Source: Henricia sp. BOLD:AAB3569 (Eukaryota; Echinodermata; Asteroidea; Spinulosida; Echinasteridae). Taken from it: DNA of 64,000 nt. The stretch covers positions 1,639,764 through 1,703,763 of the forward strand of contig JBBELK010000368.1 in the NCBI GenBank assembly GCA_037783545.1. Reading direction: 5' to 3'. Both the position numbers and the translations under genes were made by a program. The notes beneath the pieces were generated by a model that was not told where the DNA came from, ran no database searches, and worked only from the letters and a program-made list of their open reading frames with translations. Positions 41,329 to 54,071 of the stretch are shown here, in pieces; the stretch's first letter is position 1, and each line of letters starts with the position of its first letter.

Positions 41329-42338
41329 ACATTGGTCTTCTGGTTAACCATTTGTCGCCGGAGGACGTGTAAACACGTTCTGGCAATGTATAGTCACAGG
41401 GGCGGTTGACGAGTTCAAATGTCAGCTTTGCCGCTGTCTTCCACGTTCCACCATTCATTTGTACCTACCATGTTTTGAACTTGACGGCTGTGGACGGCCT
41501 GTCAGTGTAGCAAATCTCGCTCCGTGGCGGCCGCCTCGGAGTGTTGCAAAGTATGATATTTTGATGAGAAGATTCATACAATGAATGTAGAAATGACTCA
41601 AGAGTTTGTATTTGTGGCGCTTGACCTGGTCTTAACTTTTCGCCAATCACATAATTCGTCTTTTTTTTTAAAACTGGTATTTTTTTGTAAAAGACTTTTT
41701 AACTTGGTTCCATTCGTGTACGTACACGCAAGCGGAATTTCACTGTAGGGACTGGGAACCTGTCTATTTTACTGAGACTGTTAGAACGTCTTTGGAAACT
41801 TGTATGAACTGCCTGGAAAATTCCGAGCGCATTCCGCGCATACCTTTATATACCATGCATCATGGTCAGTCTTATGATCGTTATTCATGAAGAAATGTAG
41901 TTTTGCGTTTGTGTGTTTCCAGATTGACCTTTGTTTGAATATGCCTATGTAATTTTCAAATCACTGTAGGTAAAAATCCTTGGTCCCACGTGACTCTTAT
42001 CCGAAGACGTTCTAACTGCCGCAGTGCATTGCTGCAAAATGGACTAGTTTCCAGTCTCTACGGTGAACGGAACTAAGTTAGAACGTCTTGCACAAAGACT
42101 ATCAAAAACCTGGCGTAAACTGGTTAAACTTTCAAAATGAGCAATGTTTCCAATAAAATGTTAAACTTGGAAATCCATTAAAAAGTTATAAAAAATGTTG
42201 TTAATACTATTGTACTGAATTTTATCACAGAGTAATTTTGGTATAAATTGTTACGTGCATAAATATTTCAATGTTAATTTAATTGGTAAAACGTGTTTCT
42301 GAAGAAAATGTGTTTTTCTTGTGTTATTCGATATATAC
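41329..42338 (+). other. ADGB: ADGB 3' untranslated region (extent inferred)
   Basis: Sequence after the stop has no coding signal. A canonical AATAAA at 42152-42157 is followed about 45 bases later by T/G-rich sequence, so the simplest 3' end is near 42175. No promoter for another gene was recognised. Confidence 0.5.
42152..42157 (+). terminator. Candidate poly(A) signal, proximal
   Basis: AATAAA 824 bases after the ADGB stop codon, before the first downstream transposon. Confidence 0.5.
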
Positions 42339-42339
42339 A

Positions 42340-42620
42340 GGGTGGTTAAAAAAAAAGAACAAAAATAAACCCAGATATTACATGTATTGCTAATTGTAAC
42401 TAAAGTAGGGCACATATGAATCAAAGGGAGATATCCTCTGTTAGGGTGGAATCTCCTCTTTAAAATGACACCCTAATCATATTGTTTCCGGTTGACTGAG
42501 CAATTATCAATGTTATGCAAGGGTGTAGTTATGGATTTGCGCCACTTTCTCTAATGGCGTCCAGTGGCCTAAACCATGCATGGGATATCTCGGTTTTGTT
42601 ATTTTTTTAACCACCCTATG
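42340..42620. mobile_element. mariner-like MITE (CAGGGTGGTTAAAAAA)
   Basis: TACAGGGTGGTTAAAAAAAA and the inverted TTTTTTTAACCACCCTATG, 280 bp, with TA at both edges as expected for a Tc1/mariner target. Confidence 0.78.
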
Positions 42621-42629
42621 GTATAAGGT

Positions 42630-43002
42630 TCTATGAACATGTCATTTGCAAGATAAAACCTTTTTTACAGATTCGTGGAATAAGAGTAACATATCTAAGG
42701 AAGAATGTTGGTAAACTAGCCTGAAGAAATTTGAGCTATTTAGATGCATCAATGCTTTAGAAAACCTTGAAAATTTATATGGATTCTGTGTACAAGTGAA
42801 TGGTAAAAAAGTCCCGTGCACGGGACTTTTTTGAAAAACCACCTTCGGTTGTCAATTTCCAGCATGAAATACCATTTTGGACGGAAATAAATTCATGTGG
42901 TGTTTGTTACCATTGCTATCAACACTTTGAGTAAGGTTTTTCTTGTCAACTCATGAAAAATAAAATTGGGTCATTGCAAATGATACAATGGGCCTTTAAC
43001 AA
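42630..43002. mobile_element. Repeat F2, uninterrupted copy
   Basis: Reverse of 7080-7321 joined to 7858-7945; ends in CAATGGGCCTTTAA. It contains the unoccupied site (GCTATTTAGATGC at 42735-42747) corresponding to the double MITE insertion at 7322-7858. Confidence 0.82.
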
Positions 43003-43289
43003 CTGGTTGTAACATTTTAGGCGCATCATATTTTATGCAGTTATTTCTTAATTTTAATTTTTCAGCAAGATAATACAGAGGATTTAGCAAACATTTTAAG
43101 TAATGTTTCATATGTACAGAGTTAACATTGGTGAATAATATTTCGCATGCCGTCCACTTTTATGTATATTACTAGAATAACAGGGTTTTATTGTACAATT
43201 TGATAGTACTGTTTGCATGTACAGAAGGGAAGTCATCAGTTAGTTCTTTTGTTCTATATAAAAATGTTTAACATATATGTCAGAGCCAC

Positions 43290-43295
43290 AATAAA
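43290..43295 (+). terminator. Candidate poly(A) signal, distal
   Basis: AATAAA followed by a T/G-rich tract, about 45 bases before the satellite array begins. It lies beyond two MITEs, so it is less likely than the proximal signal. Confidence 0.3.
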
Positions 43296-43334
43296 GTAAT
43301 TATCTGATGTTAAAATAATTCATTTTGTTGTCAG

Positions 43335-43549
43335 AAAGAGCCAGTTTACTACAGTTTTGAAGAAAATAATTTTTCTAAAATTTGACAAAACAAATTGACT
43401 TTTAACAAAATCCTCAAAATCTGAAATTTTCTAAAATTCCAGGAATTTCACCCATATAGGTCCTCAGCAACATTTCCTGCAATTTTTAAGAAAATCTTAA
43501 GCATACAATATTTGGCCAAAAATTTAAAAAAAATATAATCCATTCCCTG
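43335..43549. repeat. Decayed edge of the satellite array
   Basis: Shares GCAACATTTCCTGCAAT, TTTGGCCAAAAATTTAAAAA and the order of other words with the monomer but is diverged and rearranged, as expected at an array border. Confidence 0.75.
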
Positions 43550-44173
43550 GATGAGCAGTCAAGGTCAAATTCAAGGAATATCATCTATGGATTCTAAGCA
43601 ACGTTTCCTGCAATATTGAACAAAATCTAAATCTAAACATTTTTGGCCAAAAATGAAAAAAATCACAAGGGGGTTAGTCCAGCCATTTTTATCAAAATTG
43701 GCCCAAAATTGACTTTTTTGAAAATGTCTCAGAAATGCCTCCTAACGAATATTTAGCCCATTTGGCACCTACTTCAGCAGTTTCCAAGTTAAATTTCTAA
43801 GAAAAACGGAAATTTTGGCCAAAAATATATAATTTTCAAAATTTCATATTTTATTCCCTGGATGAGCAGTCAAGGTCAAATTCAAGGAATATCATCTATG
43901 GATTCTAAGCAACGTTTCCTGCAATATTGAACAAAATCTAAATCTAAACATTTTTGGCCAAAAATGAAAAAAATCACAAGGGGTTATTAGTCCAGCCATT
44001 TTTATCAAAATTGGCCCAAAATTGACTTTTTTGAAAATGTCTCAGAAATGCCTCCTAACGAATATTTAGCCCATTTGGCACCTACTTCAGCAGTTTCCAA
44101 GTTAAATTTCTAAGAAAAACGGAAATTTTGGCCAAAAATATATAATTTTCAAAATTTCATATTTTATTCCCTG

Positions 44174-45387
44174 GATGAGCAGTCAAGGTCAAATTCAAGG
44201 AATATCATCTATGGATTCCAAGCAACGTTTCCTGCAATATTGAACAAAATCTAAATCTAAACATTTTTGGCCAAAAATGAAAAAAATCACAGCCATTTTT
44301 ATCAAAATTGGCCCAAAATTGACTTTTTTGAAAATGTCTCAGAAATGCCTCCTAACGAATATTTAGCCCATTTGGCACCTACTTCAGCAGTTTCCAAGTT
44401 AAATTTCTAAGAAAAACGGAAATTTTGGCCAAAAATATATAATTTTCAAAATTTCATATTTTATTCCCTGGATGAGCAGTCAAGGTCAAATTCAAGGAAT
44501 ATCATCTATGGATTCCAAGCAACGTTTCCTGCAATATTGAACAAAATCTAAATCTAAACATTTTTGGCCAAAAATGAAAAAAATCACAAGGGGTTAGTCC
44601 AGCCATTTTTATCAAAATTGGCCCAAAATTGACTTTTTTGAAAATGTCTCAGAAATACCTCCTAACGAATATTTAGCCCATTTGGCACCTACTTCAGCAG
44701 TTTCCAAGTTAAATTTCTAAGAAAAACGGAAATTTTTGCCAAAAATATATAATTTTCAAAATTTCATATTTTATTCCCTGGATGAGCAGTCAAGGTCAAA
44801 TTCAAGGAATATCATCTATGGATTCCAAGCAACGTTTCCTGCAATATTGAACAAAATCTAAATCTAAACATTTTTGGCCAAAAATGAAAAAAATCACAGC
44901 CATTTTTATCAAAATTGGCCCAAAATTGACTTTTTTGAAAATGTCTCAGAAATGCCTCCTAACGAATATTTAGCCCATTTGGCACCTACTTCAGCAGTTT
45001 CCAAGTTAAATTTCTAAGAAAAACGGAAATTTTGGCCAAAAATATATAATTTTCAAAATTTCATATTTTATTCCCTGGATGAGCAGTCAAGGTCAAATTC
45101 AAGGAATATCATCTATGGATTCCAAGCAACGTTTCCTGCAATATTGAACAAAATCTAAATCTAAACATTTTTGGCCAAAAATGAAAAAAATCACAAGGGG
45201 TTAGTCCAGCCATTTTTATCAAAATTGGCCCAAAATTGACTTTTTTGAAAATGTCTCAGAAATACCTCCTAACGAATATTTAGCCCATTTGGCACCTACT
45301 TCAGCAGTTTCCAAGTTAAATTTCTAAGAAAAACGGAAATTTTGGCCAAAAATATATAATTTTCAAAATTTCATATTTTATTCCCTG
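44174..45387. repeat. 607-bp dimeric higher-order repeat, two copies
   Basis: Monomers of 297 bp (lacking the 12 bases around GGGGTTAGTCC) alternate with 310-bp monomers carrying AGAAATACC. Starts 44174, 44781 and 45388 are exactly 607 apart. Confidence 0.9.
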
Positions 45388-48300
45388 GATGAGCAGTCAA
45401 GGTCAAATTCAAGGAATATCATCTATGGATTCCAAGCAACGTTTCCTGCAATATTGAACAAAATCTAAATCTAAACATTTTTTGCCAAAAATGAACAAAA
45501 TCACAAGCCATTTTTATCACAAGCCATTTTTATCAAAATTGGCCCAAAATTGACTTTTTTGAAAATGTCTCAGAAATGCCTCCTAACGAATATTTAGCCC
45601 ATTTGGCACCTACTTCAGCAGTTTCCAAGTTAAATTTCTAAGAAAAACGGAAATTTTGGCCAAAAATATATAATTTTCAAAATTTCATATTTTATTCCCT
45701 GGATGAGCAGTCAAGGTCAAATTCAAGGAATATCATCTATGGATTCCAAGCCACGTTTCCTGCAATATTGAACAAAATCTAAATCTAAACATTTTTGGCC
45801 AAAAATGAAAAAAATCACAAGGGGTTAGTCCAGCCATTTTTATCAAAATTGGCCCAAAATTGACTTTTTTGAAAATGTCTCAGAAATGCCTCCTAACGAA
45901 TATTTAGCCCATTTGGCACCTACTTCAGCAGTTTCCAAGTTAAATTTCTAAGAAAAACGGAAATTTTGGCCAAAAATATATAATTTTCAAAATTTCATAT
46001 TTTATTCCCTGGATGAGCAGTCAAGGTCAAATTCAAGGAATATCATCTATGGATTCTAAGCAACGTTTCCTGCAATATTGAACAAAATCTAAATCTAAAC
46101 ATTTTTGGCCAAAAATGAAAAAAATCACAAGGGGTTAGTCCAGCCATTTTTATCAAAATTGGCCCAAAATTGACTTTTTTGAAAATGTCTCAGAAATGCC
46201 TCCTAACGAATATTTAGCCCATTTGGCACCTACTTCAGCAGTTTCCAAGTTAAATTTCTAAGAAAAACGGAAATTTTGGCCAAAAATATATAATTTTCAA
46301 AATTTCATATTTTATTCCCTGGATGAGCAGTCAAGGTCAAATTCAAGGAATATCATCTATGGATTCTAAGCAACGTTTCCTGCAATATTGAACAAAATCT
46401 AAATCTAAACATTTTTGGCCAAAAATGAAAAAAATCACAAGGGGTTAGTCCAGCCATTTTTATCAAAATTGGCCCAAAATTGACTTTTTTGAAAATGTCT
46501 CAGAAATGCCTCCTAACGAATATTTAGCCCATTTGGCACCTACTTCAGCAGTTTCCAAGTTAAATTTCTAAGAAAAACGGAAATTTTGGCCAAAAATATA
46601 TAATTTTCAAAATTTCATATTTTATTCCCTGGATGAGCAGTCAAGGTCAAATTCAAGGAATATCATCTATGGATTCCAAGCAACGTTTCCTGCAATATTG
46701 AACAAAATCTAAATCTAAACATTTTTGGCCAAAAATGAAAACAATCACAAGGGGTTAGTCCAGCCATTTTTATCAAAATTGGCCCAAAATTGACTTTTTT
46801 GAAAATGTCTCAGAAATGCCTCCTAACGAATATTTAGCCCATTTGGCACCTACTTCAGCAGTTTCCAAGTTAAATTTCTAAGAAAAACGGAAATTTTGGC
46901 CAAAAATATATAATTTTCAAAATTTCATATTTTATTCCCTGGATGAGCAGTCAAGGTCAAATTCAAGGAATATCATCTATGGATTCCAAGCAACGTTTCC
47001 TGCAATATTGAACAAAATCTAAATCTAAACATTTTTGGCCAAAAATGAAAAAAATCACAAGGGGTTAGTCCAGCCATTTTTATCAAAATTGGCCCAAAAT
47101 TGACTTTTTTGAAAATGTCTCAGAAATGCCTCCTAACGAATATTTAGCCCATTTGGCACCTACTTCAGCAGTTTCCAAGTTAAATTTCTAAGAAAAACGG
47201 AAATTTTGGCCAAAAATATATAATTTTCAAAATTTCATATTTTATTCCCTGGATGAGCAGTCAAGGTCAAATTCAAGGAATATCATCTATGGATTCCAAG
47301 CAACGTTTCCTGCAATATTGAACAAAATCTAAATCTAAACATTTTTGGCCAAAAATGAAAAAAATCACAAGGGGTTAGTCCAGCCATTTTTATCAAAATT
47401 GGCCCAAAATTGACTTTTTTGAAAATGTCTGAGAAATGCCTCCTAACGAATATTTAGCCCATTTGGCACCTACTTCAGCAGTTTCCAAGTTAAATTTCTA
47501 AGAAAAACGGAAATTTTGGCCAAAAATATATAATTTTCAAAATTTCATATTTTATTCCCTGGATGAGCAGTCAAGGTCAAATTCAAGGAATATCATCTAT
47601 GGATTCTAAGCAACGTTTCCTGCAATATTGAACAAAATCTAAATCTAAACATTTTTGGCCAAAAATGAAAACAATCACAAGGGGTTAGTCCAGCCATTTT
47701 TATCAAAATTGGCCCAAAATTGACTTTTTTGAAAATGTCTCAGAAATGCCTCCTAACGAATATTTAGCCCATTTGGCACCTACTTCAGCAGTTTCCAAGT
47801 TAAATTTCTAAGAAAAACGGAAATTTTGGCCAAAAATATATAATTTTCAAAATTTCATATTTTATTCCCTGGATGAGCAGTCAAGGTCAAATTCAAGGAA
47901 TATCATCTATGGATTCTAAGCAACGTTTCCTGCAATATTGAACAAAATCTAAATCTAAACATTTTTGGCCAAAAATGAAAAAAATCACAAGGGGTTAGTC
48001 CAGCCATTTTTATCAAAATTGGCCCAAAATTGACTTTTTTGAAAATGTCTGAGAAATGCCTCCTAACGAATATTTAGCCCATTTGGCACCTACTTCAGCA
48101 GTTTCCAAGTTAAATTTCTAAGAAAAACGGAAATTTTGGCCAAAAATATATAATTTTCAAAATTTCATATTTTATTCCCTGGATGAGCAGTCAAGGTCAA
48201 ATTCAAGGAATATCATCTATGGATTCCAAGCAACGTTTCCTGCAATATTGAACAAAATCTAAATCTAAACATTTTTGGCCAAAAATGAAAAAAATCACAA

Positions 48301-49111
48301 GGGGTTAGTCCAGCCATTTTTATCAAAATTGGCCCAAAATTGACTTTTTTGAAAATGTCTCAGAAATGCCTCCTAACGAATATTTAGCCCATTTGGCACC
48401 TACTTCAGCAGTTTCCAAGTTAAATTTCTAAGAAAAACGGAAATTTTGGCCAAAAATATATAATTTTCAAAATTTCATATTTTATTCCCTGGATGAGCAG
48501 TCAAGGTCAAATTCAAGGAATATCATCTATGGATTCCAAGCAACGTTTCCTGCAATATTGAACAAAATCTAAATCTAAACATTTTTGGCCAAAAATGAAA
48601 AAAATCACAAGGGGTTAGTCCAGCCATTTTTATCAAAATTGGCCCAAAATTGACTTTTTTGAAAATGTCTCAGAAATACCTCCTAACGAATATTTAGCCC
48701 ATTTGGCACCTACTTCAGCAGTTTCCAAGTTAAATTTCTAAGAAAAACGGAAATTTTGGCCAAAAATATATAATTTTTAAAATTTCATATTTTATTCCCT
48801 GGATGAGCAGTCAAGGTCAAATTCAAGGAATATCATCTATGGATTCCAAGCAACGTTTCCTGCAATATTGAACAAAATCTAAATCTAAACATTTTTGGCC
48901 AAAAATGAAAACAATCACAAGGGGTTAGTCCAGCCATTTTTATCAAAATTGGCCCAAAATTGACTTTTTTGAAAATGTCTCAGAAATGCCTCCTAACGAA
49001 TATTTAGCCCATTTGGCACCTACTTCAGCAGTTTCCAAGTTAAATTTCTAAGAAAAACGGAAATTTTGGCCAAAAATATATAATTTTCAAAATTTCATAT
49101 TTTATTCCCTG

Positions 49112-52100
49112 GATGAGCAGTCAAGGTCAAATTCAAGGAATATCATCTATGGATTCCAAGCAACGTTTCCTGCAATATTGAACAAAATCTAAATCTAAAC
49201 ATTTTTGGCCAAAAATGAAAAAAAACACAAGGGGTTAGTCCAGCCATTTTTATCAAAATTGGCCCAAAATTGACTTTTTTGAAAATGTCTCAGAAATGCC
49301 TCCTAACGAATATTTAGCCCATTTGGCACCTACTTCAGCAGTTTCCAAGTTAAATTTCTAAGAAAAACGGAAATTTTGGCCAAAAATATATAATTTTCAA
49401 AATTTCATATTTTATTCCCTGGATGAGCAGTCAAGGTCAAATTCAAGGAATATCATCTATGGATTCTAAGCAACGTTTCCTGCAATATTGAACAAAATCT
49501 AAATCTAAACATTTTTGGCCAAAAATGAAAAAAATCACAAGGGGTTAGTCCAGCCATTTTTATCAAAATTGGCCCAAAATTGACTTTTTTGAAAATGTCT
49601 CAGAAATGCCTCCTAACGAATATTTAGCCCATTTGGCACCTACTTCAGCAGTTTCCAAGTTAAATTTCTAAGAAAAACGGAAATTTTGGCCAAAAATATA
49701 TAATTTTCAAAATTTCATATTTTATTCCCTGGATGAGCAGTCAAGGTCAAATTCAAGGAATATCATCTATGGATTCCAAGCAACGTTTCCTGCAATATTG
49801 AACAAAATCTAAATCTAAACATTTTTGGCCAAAAATGAAAAAAATCACAAGGGGTTAGTCCAGCCATTTTTATCAAAATTGGCCCAAAATTGACTTTTTT
49901 GAAAATGTCTCAGAAATACCTCCTAACGAATATTTAGCCCATTTGGCACCTACTTCAGCAGTTTCCAAGTTAAATTTCTAAGAAAAACGGAAATTTTGGC
50001 CAAAAATATATAATTTTCAAAATTTCATATTTTATTCCCTGGATGAGCAGTCAAGGTCAAATTCAAGGAATATCATCTATGGATTCCAAGCAACGTTTCC
50101 TGCAATATTGAACAAAATCTAAATCTAAACATTTTTGGCCAAAAATGAAAAAAATCACAAGGGGTTAGTCCAGCCATTTTTATCAAAATTGGCCCAAAAT
50201 TGACTTTTTTGAAAATGTCTCAGAAATGCCTCCTAACGAATATTTAGCCCATTTGGCACCTACTTCAGCAGTTTCCAAGTTAAATTTCTAAGAAAAACGG
50301 AAATTTTGGCCAAAAATATATAATTTTCAAAATTTCATATTTTATTCCCTGGATGAGCAGTCAAGGTCAAATTCAAGGAATATCATCTATGGATTCTAAG
50401 CAACGTTTCCTGCAATATTGAACAAAATCTAAATCTAAACATTTTTGGCCAAAAATGAAAACAATCACAAGGGGTTAGTCCAGCCATTTTTATCAAAATT
50501 GGCCCAAAATTGACTTTTTTGAAAATGTCTCAGAAATGCCTCCTAACGAATATTTAGCCCATTTGGCACCTACTTCAGCAGTTTCCAAGTTAAATTTCTA
50601 AGAAAAACGGAAATTTTGGCCAAAAATATATAATTTTCAAAATTTCATATTTTATTCCCTGGATGAGCAGTCAAGGTCAAATTCAAGGAATATCATCTAT
50701 GGATTCCAAGCAACGTTTCCTGCAATATTGAACAAAATCTAAATCTAAACATTTTTGGCCAAAAATGAAAAAAAACACAAGGGGTTAGTCCAGCCATTTT
50801 TATCAAAATTGGCCCAAAATTGACTTTTTTGAAAATGTCTCAGAAATGCCTCCTAACGAATATTTAGCCCATTTGGCACCTACTTCAGCAGTTTCCAAGT
50901 TAAATTTCTAAGAAAAACGGAAATTTTGGCCAAAAATATATAATTTTCAAAATTTCATATTTTATTCCCTGGATGAGCAGTCAAGGTCAAATTCAAGGAA
51001 TATCATCTATGGATTCTAAGCAACGTTTCCTGCAATATTGAACAAAATCTAAATCTAAACATTTTTGGCCAAAAATGAAAAAAATCACAAGGGGTTAGTC
51101 CAGCCATTTTTATCAAAATTGGCCCAAAATTGACTTTTTTGAAAATGTCTCAGAAATACCTCCTAACGAATATTTAGCCCATTTGGCACCTACTTCAGCA
51201 GTTTCCAAGTTAAATTTCTAAGAAAAACGGAAATTTTGGCCAAAAATATATAATTTTCAAAATTTCATATTTTATTCCCTGGATGAGCAGTCAAGGTCAA
51301 ATTCAAGGAATATCATCTATGGATTCCAAGCAACGTTTCCTGCAATATTGAACAAAATCTAAATCTAAACATTTTTGGCCAAAAATGAAAAAAATCACAA
51401 GGGGTTAGTCCAGCCATTTTTATCAAAATTGGCCCAAAATTGACTTTTTTGAAAATGTCTCAGAAATGCCTCCTAACGAATATTTAGCCCATTTGGCACC
51501 TACTTCAGCAGTTTCCAAGTTAAATTTCTAAGAAAAACGGAAATTTTGGCCAAAAATATATAATTTTCAAAATTTCATATTTTATTCCCTGGATGAGCAG
51601 TCAAGGTCAAATTCAAGGAATATCATCTATGGATTCCAAGCAACGTTTCCTGCAATATTGAACAAAATCTAAATCTAAACATTTTTGGCCAAAAATGAAA
51701 AAAAACACAAGGGGTTAGTCCAGCCATTTTTATCAAAATTGGCCCAAAATTGACTTTTTTGAAAATGTCTCAGAAATGCCTCCTAACGAATATTTAGCCC
51801 ATTTGGCACCTACTTCAGCAGTTTCCAAGTTAAATTTCTAAGAAAAACGGAAATTTTGGCCAAAAATATATAATTTTCAAAATTTCATATTTTATTCCCT
51901 GGATGAGCAGTCAAGGTCAAATTCAAGGAATATCATCTATGGATTCTAAGCAACGTTTCCTGCAATATTGAACAAAATCTAAATCTAAACATTTTTGGCC
52001 AAAAATGAAAAAAATCACAAGGGGTTAGTCCAGCCATTTTTATCAAAATTGGCCCAAAATTGACTTTTTTGAAAATGTCTCAGAAATGCCTCCTAACGAA

Positions 52101-54071
52101 TATTTAGCCCATTTGGCACCTACTTCAGCAGTTTCCAAGTTAAATTTCTAAGAAAAACGGAAATTTTGGCCAAAAATATATAATTTTCAAAATTTCATAT
52201 TTTATTCCCTGGATGAGCAGTCAAGGTCAAATTCAAGGAATATCATCTATGGATTCCAAGCAACGTTTCCTGCAATATTGAACAAAATCTAAATCTAAAC
52301 ATTTTTGGCCAAAAATGAAAAAAATCACAAGGGGTTAGTCCAGCCATTTTTATCAAAATTGGCCCAAAATTGACTTTTTTGAAAATGTCTCAGAAATACC
52401 TCCTAACGAATATTTAGCCCATTTGGCACCTACTTCAGCAGTTTCCAAGTTAAATTTCTAAGAAAAACGGAAATTTTGGCCAAAAATATATAATTTTCAA
52501 AATTTCATATTTTATTCCCTGGATGAGCAGTCAAGGTCAAATTCAAGGAATATCATCTATGGATTCCAAGCAACGTTTCCTGCAATATTGAACAAAATCT
52601 AAATCTAAACATTTTTGGCCAAAAATGAAAAAAATCACAAGGGGTTAGTCCAGCCATTTTTATCAAAATTGGCCCAAAATTGACTTTTTTGAAAATGTCT
52701 CAGAAATGCCTCCTAACGAATATTTAGCCCATTTGGCACCTACTTCAGCAGTTTCCAAGTTAAATTTCTAAGAAAAACGGAAATTTTGGCCAAAAATATA
52801 TAATTTTCAAAATTTCATATTTTATTCCCTGGATGAGCAGTCAAGGTCAAATTCAAGGAATATCATCTATGGATTCTAAGCAACGTTTCCTGCAATATTG
52901 AACAAAATCTAAATCTAAACATTTTTGGCCAAAAATGAAAACAATCACAAGGGGTTAGTCCAGCCATTTTTATCAAAATTGGCCCAAAATTGACTTTTTT
53001 GAAAATGTCTCAGAAATGCCTCCTAACGAATATTTAGCCCATTTGGCACCTACTTCAGCAGTTTCCAAGTTAAATTTCTAAGAAAAACGGAAATTTTGGC
53101 CAAAAATATATAATTTTCAAAATTTCATATTTTATTCCCTGGATGAGCAGTCAAGGTCAAATTCAAGGAATATCATCTATGGATTCCAAGCAACGTTTCC
53201 TGCAATATTGAACAAAATCTAAATCTAAACATTTTTGGCCAAAAATGAAAAAAAACACAAGGGGTTAGTCCAGCCATTTTTATCAAAATTGGCCCAAAAT
53301 TGACTTTTTTGAAAATGTCTCAGAAATGCCTCCTAACGAATATTTAGCCCATTTGGCACCTACTTCAGCAGTTTCCAAGTTAAATTTCTAAGAAAAACGG
53401 AAATTTTGGCCAAAAATATATAATTTTCAAAATTTCATATTTTATTCCCTGGATGAGCAGTCAAGGTCAAATTCAAGGAATATCATCTATGGATTCTAAG
53501 CAACGTTTCCTGCAATATTGAACAAAATCTAAATCTAAACATTTTTGGCCAAAAATGAAAAAAATCACAAGGGGTTAGTCCAGCCATTTTTATCAAAATT
53601 GGCCCAAAATTGACTTTTTTGAAAATGTCTCAGAAATACCTCCTAACGAATATTTAGCCCATTTGGCACCTACTTCAGCAGTTTCCAAGTTAAATTTCTA
53701 AGAAAAACGGAAATTTTGGCCAAAAATATATAATTTTCAAAATTTCATATTTTATTCCCTGGATGAGCAGTCAAGGTCAAATTCAAGGAATATCATCTAT
53801 GGATTCCAAGCAACGTTTCCTGCAATATTGAACAAAATCTAAATCTAAACATTTTTGGCCAAAAATGAAAAAAATCACAAGGGGTTAGTCCAGCCATTTT
53901 TATCAAAATTGGCCCAAAATTGACTTTTTTGAAAATGTCTCAGAAATGCCTCCTAACGAATATTTAGCCCATTTGGCACCTACTTCAGCAGTTTCCAAGT
54001 TAAATTTCTAAGAAAAACGGAAATTTTGGCCAAAAATATATAATTTTCAAAATTTCATATTTTATTCCCTG
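49112..54071. repeat. 2480-bp octameric higher-order repeat, two copies
   Basis: I typed monomers by three variable sites: TC(T/C)AAG at CTATGGATT, the A-run before CACAAG (AAAATC, ACAATC or AAAAAC), and GAAAT(G/A)CC. The order of eight types from 49112 repeats exactly from 51592. Confidence 0.88.
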
